DNA of 64,000 bases from Chryseobacterium joostei (GTDB lineage Bacteria > Bacteroidota > Bacteroidia > Flavobacteriales > Weeksellaceae). The notes under the pieces were generated by a model that did no database searches, was not told where the DNA came from, and saw only the letters and a program-made list of their open reading frames with translations. Position numbers and translations under genes: made by a program. The first letter of the stretch is position 1; each line of letters begins with the position of its first letter. The stretch is taken from positions 1,116,001 to 1,180,000 of the forward strand of contig NZ_CP033926.1 in assembly GCF_003815775.1 (NCBI RefSeq). Direction: 5' to 3'. Positions 40,864 to 49,528 of the stretch are shown piece by piece.

Positions 40864-43686
40864 TTAAAATGTTAAGTTCATACCAACAGTATAAATTGCT
40901 GAAATTGGATAAATGTTATTATCCACACCCATTTGTACTCTGTCTGTATTCATGATTTCTGGTGAAAATCCTTTGTATTTAAAACTTGTCCAAGGATTCT
41001 GAGCACTTACATATAATCTTAGTTTTGTAATAGACATAGATTTTGCAAATGACTGAGGTAAATTATATCCTACCTGAATATTTCTGATTCTGATATAACT
41101 TCCATCTTCTACGTAAAAACTATTGGGTGCAATGATAGCTTGATTGTTGGTTGCCATCGGATAAGTATTAGATGTTCCCTCACCATGCCATCTGTTATTA
41201 TAGAAATCTAAATCCCAGCTTTCATTTCCATAACGCTGCTCTCTGTTGAAATTATAAATTTTGTTCCCAAAAACACCTTGAAAATCAATAGCAAAATCAA
41301 AGTCATATACATTCAAATTAACACCAAACCCATAAGTTCCTTTGGGAATAGGACTTCCCAAAAATGTTTTATCTCTAACATCAATCACACCATTTCCGTC
41401 AAGATCTGCAAATTTAAACCCTCCGGCTTGTGCCCCATTCTGAACTGCCCACGCATCTACTTCTGCCTGATTCTGGAAAATCCCCTCTACCTGATATCCA
41501 TAATATGAACCAACGGCCTGACCTTCTTGTAGTCTTATGATTGAATTACCATATAAGCTGGCTCCTGCATTCAAATAAGATCCGTTGAAAACAGAAGTAA
41601 TCTTATTCTTCAAAGTGGTCATATTTCCATAAATCCCAATTTTCACATGATCACTGATATTAGTATCATAACTAACAGAAAACTCTAATCCTTTATTATT
41701 AAAAGAGTATGCATTGGTAATATAGTTGTTCCAGTTAGCAGCACCGGAAACCATTCCCTGAACGATACCATATACTACATCCTTAGTATCTTTATCAAAA
41801 TAAGTAGCATCAACTTTCAACTTGTTATTGAACAGTGCCATTTCTAATCCAAAATCTTTTCCTATTGTTGTTTCCCAACCAATGTTTGGATCAATAACAT
41901 AATCGATGGTCTGAGCAGGATATCCGGTATTTCCGTAATATGCTCCGGCTTCAATAATACTTGTATTTAAGGTATATGCTCTCTGAACATCTGGATTTCC
42001 AAGTTTACCCCAGCTCGCTCTTAATTTTAAAAGATTAAAAACATTCTGCTCACTCATGAAGTTTTCTTTGGAAACAACCCATCCTGCACTAACAGCCGGG
42101 AATACACGGTATCTGTCATTCGCTGAATACTTAGAAGTACCATCTCTACGAATAGATGCATTTACTAAATATTTTCCACCATAATCATAATTAAGTCTTC
42201 CGAAAAAGGATTCTATTCTATCCTGATATGGTATAACATTTCTTTCTTTTGTATCAAAACCAGTCCTGTAGATATCAGTTCCATTAGAAATATCCAGAGA
42301 AGTATTGTTACCATTATAGTTAACATTCAAAGCTTCTGCATAGGCCTGGGAATAAGAGTTTCTTGTTCTGGAAAAACCTGCCATCAATTCTAGGTTATGT
42401 TTTCCAAAATCTTTTTTCCAGCTTAATGTATTATCCCAAATATAATTTCTGGTTCTGGAATCTCTTGTTATTAATTTACTTGGCTTTTGATCAGCAACAG
42501 GAACATAACCAAATGTTGGAGTATACTCGTATTTATTCGAATTAATATTATCAGAGCTATAGCTTACTCTTAAAGTAAAATCTTTTAAGAATTTATATTC
42601 CCCCCAAATGTTATTCAACAATCTCTGTTCTCTAGTCTGAGATCTGAACAAATCCATTTTTGCTCTGGAATTAGGAACTTTAGCCAATGTAAAATATTGG
42701 TAATCTCCTGTAGCAGGGTTAATTGGTGCATAAACAGGAGGAGATGAGTAAGCATCCAATAATGTATTATTTACATGATCTGTACGCATCTTTGAAAAAG
42801 TGAAATTATTCCCGATTGTGACATTATCGGTTATCTTATAACTAAGATTTACCTTAGTTGTAAACCTGTTAAAGCCACTACCTGAATTAATCCCCTGTCC
42901 TGCAGCTAAATTCCCTTCGTCCTGAAGATTTCCTGCACTTACATAATAATTTAATTTTCCAAGATTTCCTGAAGCAGAAATATCATTAGAATTAATGATA
43001 CTTGTTCTTAAAATCTCCTTGAACCAATCCGTATCTGCAGGAAAAGAAGCTCTGCTTAAAAACACAGGATCTTTTGCTTTATCATTGATTAGTTTCTCAT
43101 TATATAATTGTAGATACTGATCTGAATTAACCATTTTAGGAACATTAGTTACCGTCTTAATCCCTAAATAGGAGTTAAAATTGAAAACCGGCTTTTTGCC
43201 TCTTCCTGTTTTGGTTTTAATAATCACCGCACCATTCGATGCTCTTGCACCATAAATTGCCAAACTCGATGGATCTTTCAGAACACTCATGGATTCAATA
43301 TCCTGAGGGCTTAAGAAAGAGATATCATCTGTAATCATACCATCAACAATAAAAACAGTTTTACCTGTTAAAGAACTGATCCCCCTGATATCCACCCTAG
43401 GTGAAGCACCCGGTGCTCCGGAATTTAGTACCTGGACTCCAGATAGTCTTCCTTGGATAGAGCTAATGGGGTTGGCATTAGGTTTATTTGCTAAATCTTT
43501 AGCAGAAACGATCCCGATACTTCCGGTCACGTTTTCTTTTTTCTGAGACCCATATCCAATCAAAACTACTTCTTCGATTTTCTGCTCTTTTGCAGCAGTA
43601 TCTTTAGGAGTAGTCTGGGCATTGACATTCATACCAAAGTATAGAACGGCAATGAGACATGAGTACTTTAAATTACTTTGTTTCAT
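40864..43686 (-). CDS. susC: SusC/RagA-family TonB-dependent outer membrane transporter
   Basis: A 940-residue TonB-linked porin. A signal peptide (to about residue 23) is followed almost at once by IEEVVLIGYGSQKKENVTGSI, the SusC plug signature. The usual N-terminal carboxypeptidase-regulatory-like domain of about 80 residues is missing, so the protein is of the short type. The plug domain has ISSIQGRLSGVQVLNSG, RVDIRGISSLTG and SLAIYGARASNGAVIIKTKTG. The beta-barrel ends with YPISAIYTVGMNLTF, with a terminal Phe. It would import glucooligosaccharides cut at the surface. It is the first gene of the locus; no ECF sigma or hybrid sensor gene is adjacent. Confidence 0.95.
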   Translation of the reverse strand: MKQSNLKYSCLIAVLYFGMNVNAQTTPKDTAAKEQKIEEVVLIGYGSQKKENVTGSIGIVSAKDLANKPNANPISSIQGRLSGVQVLNSGAPGASPRVDIRGISSLTGKTVFIVDGMITDDISFLSPQDIESMSVLKDPSSLAIYGARASNGAVIIKTKTGRGKKPVFNFNSYLGIKTVTNVPKMVNSDQYLQLYNEKLINDKAKDPVFLSRASFPADTDWFKEILRTSIINSNDISASGNLGKLNYYVSAGNLQDEGNLAAGQGINSGSGFNRFTTKVNLSYKITDNVTIGNNFTFSKMRTDHVNNTLLDAYSSPPVYAPINPATGDYQYFTLAKVPNSRAKMDLFRSQTREQRLLNNIWGEYKFLKDFTLRVSYSSDNINSNKYEYTPTFGYVPVADQKPSKLITRDSRTRNYIWDNTLSWKKDFGKHNLELMAGFSRTRNSYSQAYAEALNVNYNGNNTSLDISNGTDIYRTGFDTKERNVIPYQDRIESFFGRLNYDYGGKYLVNASIRRDGTSKYSANDRYRVFPAVSAGWVVSKENFMSEQNVFNLLKLRASWGKLGNPDVQRAYTLNTSIIEAGAYYGNTGYPAQTIDYVIDPNIGWETTIGKDFGLEMALFNNKLKVDATYFDKDTKDVVYGIVQGMVSGAANWNNYITNAYSFNNKGLEFSVSYDTNISDHVKIGIYGNMTTLKNKITSVFNGSYLNAGASLYGNSIIRLQEGQAVGSYYGYQVEGIFQNQAEVDAWAVQNGAQAGGFKFADLDGNGVIDVRDKTFLGSPIPKGTYGFGVNLNVYDFDFAIDFQGVFGNKIYNFNREQRYGNESWDLDFYNNRWHGEGTSNTYPMATNNQAIIAPNSFYVEDGSYIRIRNIQVGYNLPQSFAKSMSITKLRLYVSAQNPWTSFKYKGFSPEIMNTDRVQMGVDNNIYPISAIYTVGMNLTF

Positions 43687-44034
43687 ATAGTTTCAATTTT
43701 ATTCGTACAATCAATTTATATTAATGTTTCATTTTGAAGCAATTTATTTTCTCAAAAGAAGACATTAGCCAAAAATATAAAAAAAACTGTATCATGTTAA
43801 AATATCTTAAAAATTTAAAAACAACTATATTTTATTACACAAAAACACACAATAAATCATTATAAACAAATAATAATGTAAAATAATTATCAATTCACAA
43901 ACATATCTCTAATAAAGAAATAAGATTTTTAACCAAAAAAATCACCAAATGACACTCCAACATTTAATATTTTGTTAAATAGATAATAGTATTTACCTTT
44001 GGTGCAGTTTTTGAAAAAAGCAATAAAAAGATCA
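43687..44034. other. AT-rich divergent intergenic region upstream of susC
   Basis: A 348-base stretch between the divergent susC and DUF4197 genes. It is very AT-rich, with runs such as aaaaatataaaaaaaactg and few G or C. It must hold the PUL promoter. On the minus strand tatatttttggc near 43768-43779 is a near miss to a -7 box. I see no clear operator, no gene and no repeat of the families noted elsewhere. Confidence 0.5.
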
Positions 44035-44706
44035 ATGAAAAAATATATCGTTGCAGCCGCTCTTATTATAGGAACCGGTGCTGTTATTACCACTACGGTA
44101 CAATCCTGTACAACTCTGGCTACTTCAGATATGGGACTTTCCATTATCAAAAAAATGCTGCTTAATGGCATTGATAAAGGAATGGGAGTATACACCAACA
44201 AGGAAGCCTTTTTACAGAACAATATGGTAGATAAGGCCCTTCCAAAACAACTTAGAGAAATCAACTCTATGCTGGAAAAAATTGCTCCGTCATTGGTAGC
44301 CAAGGAAAGAGATTATATTGCACAGGCGGCAGCTTATACTGTAAACACTTCAAGACCTATATTACAAGGTGCCGTAAACAGTTTAAATGCTCAGGATGTA
44401 ACCCGAATCATTCAGGGAACTACAGCAACACAAATTCTGAAAGAGAAAACGTCTCAACAGCTTATTGCAGCCATTGCTCCAAAAGTGGATGAGAAGCTAA
44501 ATGAATACGGAATTGTGAAAACAATTAATACAGCCTTATCCGGAAGTAATTTTCTGGGAAGTCTCCTGGGGGGAAATCAAAATACTGTGAATGCAGGCGG
44601 ACTAAGCCAGCTTGCTTCTGAACAACTGGTAAGTGGACTCTTCAATATTATAGAAGATTATGAACACGAGAACTCCAAATCCCTATTAGGACCATTTGGG
44701 AAATAA
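44035..44706 (+). CDS. DUF4197 lipoprotein
   Basis: A 223-residue predicted lipoprotein starting at ATG 44035 (MKKYIVAAALIIGTGAVITTTVQSC, lipobox with Cys near residue 25). A frame extended upstream begins with TTG and lacks signal-peptide form. The mature part is largely helical, with ALPKQLREINSMLEKIAPSLVAKERDYIAQAAAYTV and ILKEKTSQQLIAAIAPKVDEKLNEYG, the layout of DUF4197. Flavobacterial and proteobacterial homologues have no assigned function. The gene is divergent from susC and followed at 40 bases by the DUF493 gene. Confidence 0.85.
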   Translation: MKKYIVAAALIIGTGAVITTTVQSCTTLATSDMGLSIIKKMLLNGIDKGMGVYTNKEAFLQNNMVDKALPKQLREINSMLEKIAPSLVAKERDYIAQAAAYTVNTSRPILQGAVNSLNAQDVTRIIQGTTATQILKEKTSQQLIAAIAPKVDEKLNEYGIVKTINTALSGSNFLGSLLGGNQNTVNAGGLSQLASEQLVSGLFNIIEDYEHENSKSLLGPFGK

Positions 44707-44746
44707 AAAAAATTTCGTTATATTTATATTATATTAATAATTGCAG

Positions 44747-45052
44747 ATGGATATATTACAAGGAAATCAACACGCCAGTCCTGAAGATTTCTATAAATCT
44801 TTAAAGGAAAAATTGGAAGATCATCATGATTTTCCAGAGGATTATTTATTCAAATTTATTATCCCTACAGACCAGGCAAAACTTACTGAAATTTATGGGG
44901 TTTTTGATGGCATCAAATTTACATTGGGAAATCGCGAAAGCAAAAATGGAAAATATACAGCCTGTAACATCAATGCATTTGTATTGGATGCTAATCAGGT
45001 AGTGAGTATTTATAAAGAAGTAGCAAAAATAGAAGGCGTTATTCTATTGTAG
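44747..45052 (+). CDS. DUF493 (YbeD-like) family protein
   Basis: A 101-residue cytoplasmic protein starting at ATG 44747 (MDILQGNQHASPEDFYKSLKEKLED). The family features are the ferredoxin-like fold with YLFKFIIPTDQAKLTEIYGVFDG and the strand SKNGKYTACNINAFVLDANQVVSIYKEVAKIEGVILL. E. coli YbeD lies between dacA and lipB and is linked to lipoate metabolism by context only. It may be regulatory, since the fold resembles ACT domains. It follows the DUF4197 gene closely and ends with a good terminator. Confidence 0.88.
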   Translation: MDILQGNQHASPEDFYKSLKEKLEDHHDFPEDYLFKFIIPTDQAKLTEIYGVFDGIKFTLGNRESKNGKYTACNINAFVLDANQVVSIYKEVAKIEGVILL

Positions 45053-45059
45053 AAAGCCA

Positions 45060-45087
45060 AAAGACTGTCAATGATATGACAGTCTTT
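45060..45087 (+). terminator. Terminator of the DUF493 gene
   Basis: A perfect 11-base stem, aaagactgtca/tgacagtcttt, with a 6-base loop and a T run, 8 bases past the stop. Confidence 0.9.
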
Positions 45088-45143
45088 TTTATTCTCAGCT
45101 TCTGAAGTTTAATGGAAATAGACTTTACAATATTATTTCTAAT

Positions 45144-45180
45144 AAAAATGGCCGTCTCAAATATTGAAACGGCCATTTTT
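45144..45180. terminator. Strong hairpin before the ArsC-like gene
   Basis: Perfect 12-base arms, aaaaatggccgt and acggccattttt, with tcaa/ttga pairing inside the loop. It lies 18 bases past the minus-strand stop at 45198 and serves as its terminator. Confidence 0.85.
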
Positions 45181-45197
45181 ATTTTTATGTGACTTTA

Positions 45198-45548
45198 TTA
45201 TTTCTCAACAAAGAATTTTACATTTTCAATAGGTCTTCCCAGCATTGCAACTGATCCTTTCACTATAATAGGTCTTTGAATCAGTGATGGATTTTCAGAT
45301 AAAATTTTAATCCATTCTTCTTCAGAATAATTTTTATCTGCATAGTTCTCAATATACAGTTTATCAGTCTTACGAATGATATGAAAAACACTTTGATTAA
45401 GCTTTTTCAATACCGTTTTGATCTCCAAAACACTCAATGGGTCTTCAATGATATTAATGATCTCAAAAGACACTCCGTTTTCATCAAGATACTCTAATAC
45501 AGCATTTGATTTTGAACAGCTTCCGTTATGTAAAACCTTAACTAACAT
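45198..45548 (-). CDS. ArsC/Spx-family reductase-like protein
   Basis: A 116-residue thioredoxin-fold protein of the arsenate reductase (ArsC)/YffB family. The catalytic-type Cys11 is in HNGSCSKSNAVLEYL, matching the ArsC CxxS-like start, and Arg92 in LIQRPIIVKG matches the Arg that stabilises the arsenate adduct in E. coli ArsC. The strand and helix order is normal (FEIINIIEDPLSVLEIKTVLKKL). No arsB or arsR is adjacent, so a role in arsenic resistance is uncertain; many such proteins act on other thiol substrates. Single gene. Confidence 0.85.
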   Translation of the reverse strand: MLVKVLHNGSCSKSNAVLEYLDENGVSFEIINIIEDPLSVLEIKTVLKKLNQSVFHIIRKTDKLYIENYADKNYSEEEWIKILSENPSLIQRPIIVKGSVAMLGRPIENVKFFVEK

Positions 45549-45636
45549 TTCTAATTATTTTTAAAAATTAAACTTGCCTTGAACAAATTTAATAAGAATT
45601 AAAAGGATGCTCTCTTAATATTTTGATAAATGTTTG

Positions 45637-46251
45637 TTAAAACAAACCGTGCAGCTCCGTTTCTATCTTTTCAAGAATCAACCCAAAATCTTCAGGTTTT
45701 TCTACGAAGTCAAGATCATCAACTTCAATGATTAGAAGCTTTCCTTCTGTATAGTTGGAAATCCATTTTTCATATTTCTGGTTCAGTTTTGAAAGGTACT
45801 CAATACTAATTGATGCTTCGTATTCACGTCCTCTTTTGTAAATTTTCTTTACCAGATTCGGCACATCTGATTTTAGATAGATCAAAAGATCAGGTGCTGA
45901 AACAAAGGTCTTCATTAAGTCGAAAACTGACGAATAATTATTGAAATCCCTATCGGAAAGAAGGTTCATGTCATTTAAGTTTTCTGCAAAAATATGTGCA
46001 TCTTCATAAATGGTACGGTCCTGAATGATATTTTTACCGCTTTCTCTGATCTCTTTTACCTGACGGAATCTGCTTCCCAAGAAATATACCTGCAGTGCAA
46101 AACTCCACTTACTCATATCTGAATAAAAATCCTCCAAATAAGGATTATGGTCTACATCTTCAAATTGTGCATCCCATCCGTAATGCTTAGAAAGCATCGT
46201 GGTTAAAGTTGTTTTTCCTGCTCCAATGTTTCCTGTAACTGCAATGTGCAT
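45637..46251 (-). CDS. Deoxynucleoside kinase
   Basis: A 204-residue deoxynucleoside kinase-family enzyme that phosphorylates deoxynucleosides for nucleotide salvage. The P-loop is GNIGAGKTT (residues 7-15), the substrate-site Glu and Trp-region is EDVDHNPYLEDFYSDMSKWSFALQ, the ERS/DRT motif is QDRTIYED (near 78), and the lid region is KRGREYEASISIEYLSKLNQKYE. The length fits the dGK/dAK group. It lies 24 bases downstream of the exported hypothetical gene on the same strand, an association I cannot explain functionally. Confidence 0.92.
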   Translation of the reverse strand: MHIAVTGNIGAGKTTLTTMLSKHYGWDAQFEDVDHNPYLEDFYSDMSKWSFALQVYFLGSRFRQVKEIRESGKNIIQDRTIYEDAHIFAENLNDMNLLSDRDFNNYSSVFDLMKTFVSAPDLLIYLKSDVPNLVKKIYKRGREYEASISIEYLSKLNQKYEKWISNYTEGKLLIIEVDDLDFVEKPEDFGLILEKIETELHGLF

Positions 46252-46275
46252 ATTCTTTTTCCTTGTATTTACTGA

Positions 46276-47241
46276 TTAATTGATAAGTTTTTCCACGCCT
46301 TCTGTCTGAACTTCGGATACATCCTGAATCAACTTTTCCAACGTATTGTCGGAGGTTTTCCTTTCTGCATTTTCCTCATTTGGCTTTTCATCCTTATTTT
46401 CTACAGGTTTTTCTGTAGATTGTGGAGGGGTTTCCGGCTGAGGCTCCTGTTGTTTCTGCTGGCTGGTTGCCTTTACTTTTTCAAGACTGTAAAGATAGAG
46501 TTTGTTCCCATTGATTTCAAAATAAGAAAGGATGTTTTTATCCACAATTTGCGCTTCAGGATCTTCAAAAATGGTCACCATACCCTTTTCCGGAATATAT
46601 TTTAAAATGGAATTATTGGCAATAACCAAAATATTGTCATTTTCTCTTCTAAAACGTTTTCCATTATCCACCGGGGCCTCAAAAAGCTTTTCAAACTTAA
46701 GGCTATAGATTCTGATATGCTTTTTTGTTAGAATGTAAACTTTGGTTTCGTAAACCAGCAGATCCATCAAATCTTCAAAGCTGGCATCAAAAGGGAATGA
46801 ATTGATCGTGGTTTCATTTCTGAAATTATACTGTATCAAACGTTTTGTACTATCATCCAACAGCCAAAGCTGCTGAAGATCTTCAGCATAGGCCATTCTG
46901 ATGAAACCAAATTTTTGCTTAAAATCAATCCGCTGAATTTCATTCATATTTTGATCTACAAATTTCATTTCCTGAGCATTTTCAGAAAATAAAGGGACAT
47001 TCAGAGGGTTCTGTACACTTTGAACTTTATAAGGAACCGTGAGCATCATTTTACCAATCTGCTTCCCAAGAGAGTCATATTTGGTAAAACTAAAGTCCTT
47101 ATTTCTGTAGATATATAGGTTTCCGTAGTCATCGGCAAGCATATCCTTTGCTTCCTTCAGTTTTAAGGTATCTAAAGGAAGAACTTTCTGCGCCGCAGAT
47201 GAGCAGAAAATAAAAATGCATATCAGATAGAGTAATCTCAA
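46276..47241 (-). CDS. Exported hypothetical protein, beta-propeller-like, TTG start
   Basis: A 321-residue protein that starts with TTG at 47241 (leader MRLLYLICIFIFCSSAAQ). No in-frame ATG occurs before residue 33, and the signal peptide supports the TTG start. Residues 20-255 show repeating short strands like a beta-propeller (LADDYGNLYIYRNKDFSFTKYD, QQLWLLDDSTKRLIQYN, VYILTKKHIRIYSL, NGNKLYLYSLEKV). A low-complexity Gln/Pro/Glu-rich tract follows at about 262-300. I recognise no precise family. It probably sits in the periplasm and precedes the deoxynucleoside kinase gene. Confidence 0.75.
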   Translation of the reverse strand: MRLLYLICIFIFCSSAAQKVLPLDTLKLKEAKDMLADDYGNLYIYRNKDFSFTKYDSLGKQIGKMMLTVPYKVQSVQNPLNVPLFSENAQEMKFVDQNMNEIQRIDFKQKFGFIRMAYAEDLQQLWLLDDSTKRLIQYNFRNETTINSFPFDASFEDLMDLLVYETKVYILTKKHIRIYSLKFEKLFEAPVDNGKRFRRENDNILVIANNSILKYIPEKGMVTIFEDPEAQIVDKNILSYFEINGNKLYLYSLEKVKATSQQKQQEPQPETPPQSTEKPVENKDEKPNEENAERKTSDNTLEKLIQDVSEVQTEGVEKLIN

Positions 47242-47331
47242 AATTCTTTTTACTAAGATAGCGCTCCTTATGGAACGCTACCAATTTACATACTTTATTT
47301 TATTCGGATAGAAATTGTTATAAAACTTTTC

Positions 47332-48354
47332 TTATTTAATAGCAACTTCATAAATCTTTGGCCAGTTCTTACCTGTTACCAGCATATTTTCTCCTTTAAA
47401 GGCAATTCCGTTGAGTACATCATCACTTCCCTTGGTATTTTGCTTCGCAATTTCCGTAAAGTCAAAAGTACCTACAACTTCTCCGTTAGCTGGATTAATT
47501 TTTAGGATGATTGGCTTTTGCCATACGTTGGCATAAAGAAATCCGTTGTGATATTCCAATTCGTTTAACTGATCATAGGCCTGAGCACTTCCTGCAACAG
47601 CAATGTATTTAACTAGTTTTGAAGGATCACTTGGATCAAGGAAATATAAAAGCTTACTTCCGTCCGATGCAATCAGGTTTTTTCCGTCGTACGTTAGCCC
47701 CCAACCTTCACCCAATACATTTGGATAAGCGAATTCTGAAAGGAGTTTTAATGAGCTTTTATCATAAATATATCCTTTCTTACTCTGCCATGTCAACTGA
47801 TATACTTTATCTCCTACAATGGTACTTCCCTCAGAGAAATCCTCAGCAGCCTGCTTTGTAGAAGCAAGCGGAGTTGTTGTACCCAATGTATATTTTAAGA
47901 TCTGTGAAGAACCGTTTTGTCCGTCACTTTCATAGATCGTATTTCCCTCAGCCTGAAAGCCCTGTACAAAGTTCTTCGGATCATGAGGATATTCTGCTAC
48001 AATCTGATAAGAAATATTTTTCTCAGGATTCTTTGCAAATACATTGATTGTCGCATCCTGGTTCAATACTTCTCCTCCTTTTGTTTTGATATTAAAAGTA
48101 ACCGCGTTATCACCTAGCGTAAAAAACTTCGGATCAATGGTTAAATCTGTTGTTTCCTTATCTCCAAAGCTGATGGTTACACTTTCTGCATTTTCTGTCA
48201 CTTCTTTAGGAAGCTGTAGTTTATCACCAAAGTGATATCCTTTTGTTTCCATTGAATTATTATAGTTATTCAATGTATTAAGAATCTCCTTATCCTTATT
48301 ACAAGAAGCCAGTAATAAAATCGCTGCGAAACCTGCTATTATATTTTTTTTCAT
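47332..48354 (-). CDS. Glutaminyl-peptide cyclotransferase (bacterial/plant beta-propeller type), lipoprotein
   Basis: A 340-residue predicted lipoprotein with lipobox LASC (Cys18). Residues 115-340 match the five-bladed glutamine cyclotransferase family: YPHDPKNFVQGFQAEGNTIYESDGQNGSSQILKYTLG, EDFSEGSTIVGDKVYQLTWQSKKGYIYD, GEGWGLTYDGKNLIASDGS, LNELEYHNGFLYANVWQKPIILKI and DVLNGIAFKGENMLVTGKNWPKIYEV. It forms N-terminal pyroglutamate on exported proteins. An N-terminal domain of about 90 residues is extra compared with plant enzymes. In Bacteroidota, proteins that start with Gln after signal cleavage are common targets. Confidence 0.92.
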   Translation of the reverse strand: MKKNIIAGFAAILLLASCNKDKEILNTLNNYNNSMETKGYHFGDKLQLPKEVTENAESVTISFGDKETTDLTIDPKFFTLGDNAVTFNIKTKGGEVLNQDATINVFAKNPEKNISYQIVAEYPHDPKNFVQGFQAEGNTIYESDGQNGSSQILKYTLGTTTPLASTKQAAEDFSEGSTIVGDKVYQLTWQSKKGYIYDKSSLKLLSEFAYPNVLGEGWGLTYDGKNLIASDGSKLLYFLDPSDPSKLVKYIAVAGSAQAYDQLNELEYHNGFLYANVWQKPIILKINPANGEVVGTFDFTEIAKQNTKGSDDVLNGIAFKGENMLVTGKNWPKIYEVAIK

Positions 48355-48389
48355 TGATATTCTAAATATTTCCCCAAAAATAGCAAATT

Positions 48390-48584
48390 TTATTCCGTAT
48401 TGCCAATATTATCCGTCGGTTCACCAAATTGTAGGATATATCTGTTATTATCATATATAGCAAACTCCCTCATTCCCCATTCAAAAGTTTCAATTTCATA
48501 ACAGATTTTAGCTTTTGTTTTAATATCTTCCCATAATTTGCCCACTTTGTTTACATTGAAGTAAAATGATTCAGTTCTTGTAAT
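48390..48584 (-). pseudogene. Truncated glyoxalase/bleomycin-resistance (VOC) gene relic
   Basis: An open frame of 64 codons with no start. It reads ESFYFNVNKVGKLWEDIK, then FEWGMREFAIYDNNRYILQFGEP, and ends with TAA at 48390-48392. WGMREF and YILQFGEP are hallmarks of the second half of VOC-family domains. The first half of the domain is missing. The relic overlaps the last codons of the GNAT gene in another frame, so the GNAT C-terminus (about its last eight residues) is read from VOC DNA. Probably a deletion joined the two genes. Confidence 0.75.
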
Positions 48585-49078
48585 TCAAAGGCACTTTTAT
48601 GAATCTTCATATTAATAGAAACCCAGATTTCACCGTCAATTTGAACCTCATTTTTAATATCCGGATCAATGGTAAAGCCAACTTTTTTGTAACATTCAAT
48701 AGCACCGGTATTCCAATCGTATACATTCAGTTCAGCCAGATCCCTATTGAAATGACCGAATCCGTATTTCAAGAGTTCCTGCATCACTTTTTTTCCGTAT
48801 CCTTTTCCCCGATTGTTTTCATCCCAGATCAGGATTCTTCCCAAAAGAAATGTTTTTTCCTTTAAAAATATCTGAGCATGACCGATCGTATTATGATTTG
48901 CAAGATCAATTATTTTAAACAATGTCCTGTTTTCGTCGGACAAATCCCCCAAAAGCTGATCTTCTGTAAAAGGAAAATGATATTTAGGTCCTGCAAACTG
49001 AAGAAGCATTTTTTCATCCTTGATTTTTGAAATCAATGTATGGGCATCATCTATGGTAAAAGACTGTAATTCTATCAT
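48551..49078 (-). CDS. GNAT-family N-acetyltransferase
   Basis: A 175-residue acetyltransferase starting at ATG 49078 (MIELQSFTIDDAHTLI); an upstream TTG inside the previous gene is rejected. The acetyl-CoA-binding motif is ILIWDENNRGKGYGKKVMQELLKYGF (R/Q-x-x-G-x-G/A type), and the C-terminal strand pattern is LAELNVYDWNTGAIECYKKVGFTID. It acetylates an amine on an unknown small molecule or protein. The final residues (LQELNHFTSM) are encoded inside a relic VOC gene, so the native C-terminus may have been replaced. It is five bases or less from the upstream SRPBCC gene. Confidence 0.88.
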   Translation of the reverse strand: MIELQSFTIDDAHTLISKIKDEKMLLQFAGPKYHFPFTEDQLLGDLSDENRTLFKIIDLANHNTIGHAQIFLKEKTFLLGRILIWDENNRGKGYGKKVMQELLKYGFGHFNRDLAELNVYDWNTGAIECYKKVGFTIDPDIKNEVQIDGEIWVSINMKIHKSAFELQELNHFTSM

Positions 49079-49082
49079 CTTA

Positions 49083-49508
49083 CTATTTTTCAAGATATTG
49101 CTTTAGGCTTTGCCCTAAAATAGACCTCCAGCCTCCTGTAAAGTTTTCTCTTGAAAAGCCATCTCCCAGATTCTTGAAGTTTTCAATATCTTCATGGGTT
49201 AGTTTTACTAAAGTTCCGTCATCTTCTGGCTGTAGTTCCCAGGTAACTGTTGTTTTCAGATCCGAAAAATCAGGATAAGCCCAAGTGTGCTTCAGTTTTT
49301 TGTTGGGAATAATTTCAAGGATCTCACATTGATGATGGTATTTATTCTCACCTCCGGGTTCATAGAAATTAAATTTATTTCCTACTTTCAATTCAAAATC
49401 TTGGATATCAAAATACCAGGATTTCATTTCGTCTTGATCAGTCAATGCATTCCAAACCTTTTCAGCGGGAGCATTTATTGTGTACTGAACAATAATGGGT
49501 GTGCTCAT
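49083..49508 (-). CDS. SRPBCC (AHSA1-like) domain protein
   Basis: A 141-residue single-domain protein of the START/Bet v1-like superfamily, AHSA1 branch. The signature parts are YTINAPAEKVWNALTDQDEMKSWYFD at the start, LKHTWAYPDFSDLKTTVTWEL in the middle, and VKLTHEDIENF with WRSILGQSLKQYL at the end. Such proteins bind hydrophobic ligands or act as stress-related chaperone cofactors. It has no signal peptide. It precedes the GNAT gene by four bases on the same strand, so the two are almost certainly co-transcribed. Confidence 0.9.
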   Translation of the reverse strand: MSTPIIVQYTINAPAEKVWNALTDQDEMKSWYFDIQDFELKVGNKFNFYEPGGENKYHHQCEILEIIPNKKLKHTWAYPDFSDLKTTVTWELQPEDDGTLVKLTHEDIENFKNLGDGFSRENFTGGWRSILGQSLKQYLEK

Positions 49509-49528
49509 ATTTTTTTATTTTAAAAAGT

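Noticed and set aside
49079..49093. Upstream TTG start for the GNAT gene
   Set aside because: It lies inside the SRPBCC coding end; ATG at 49078 starts at the normal family position.
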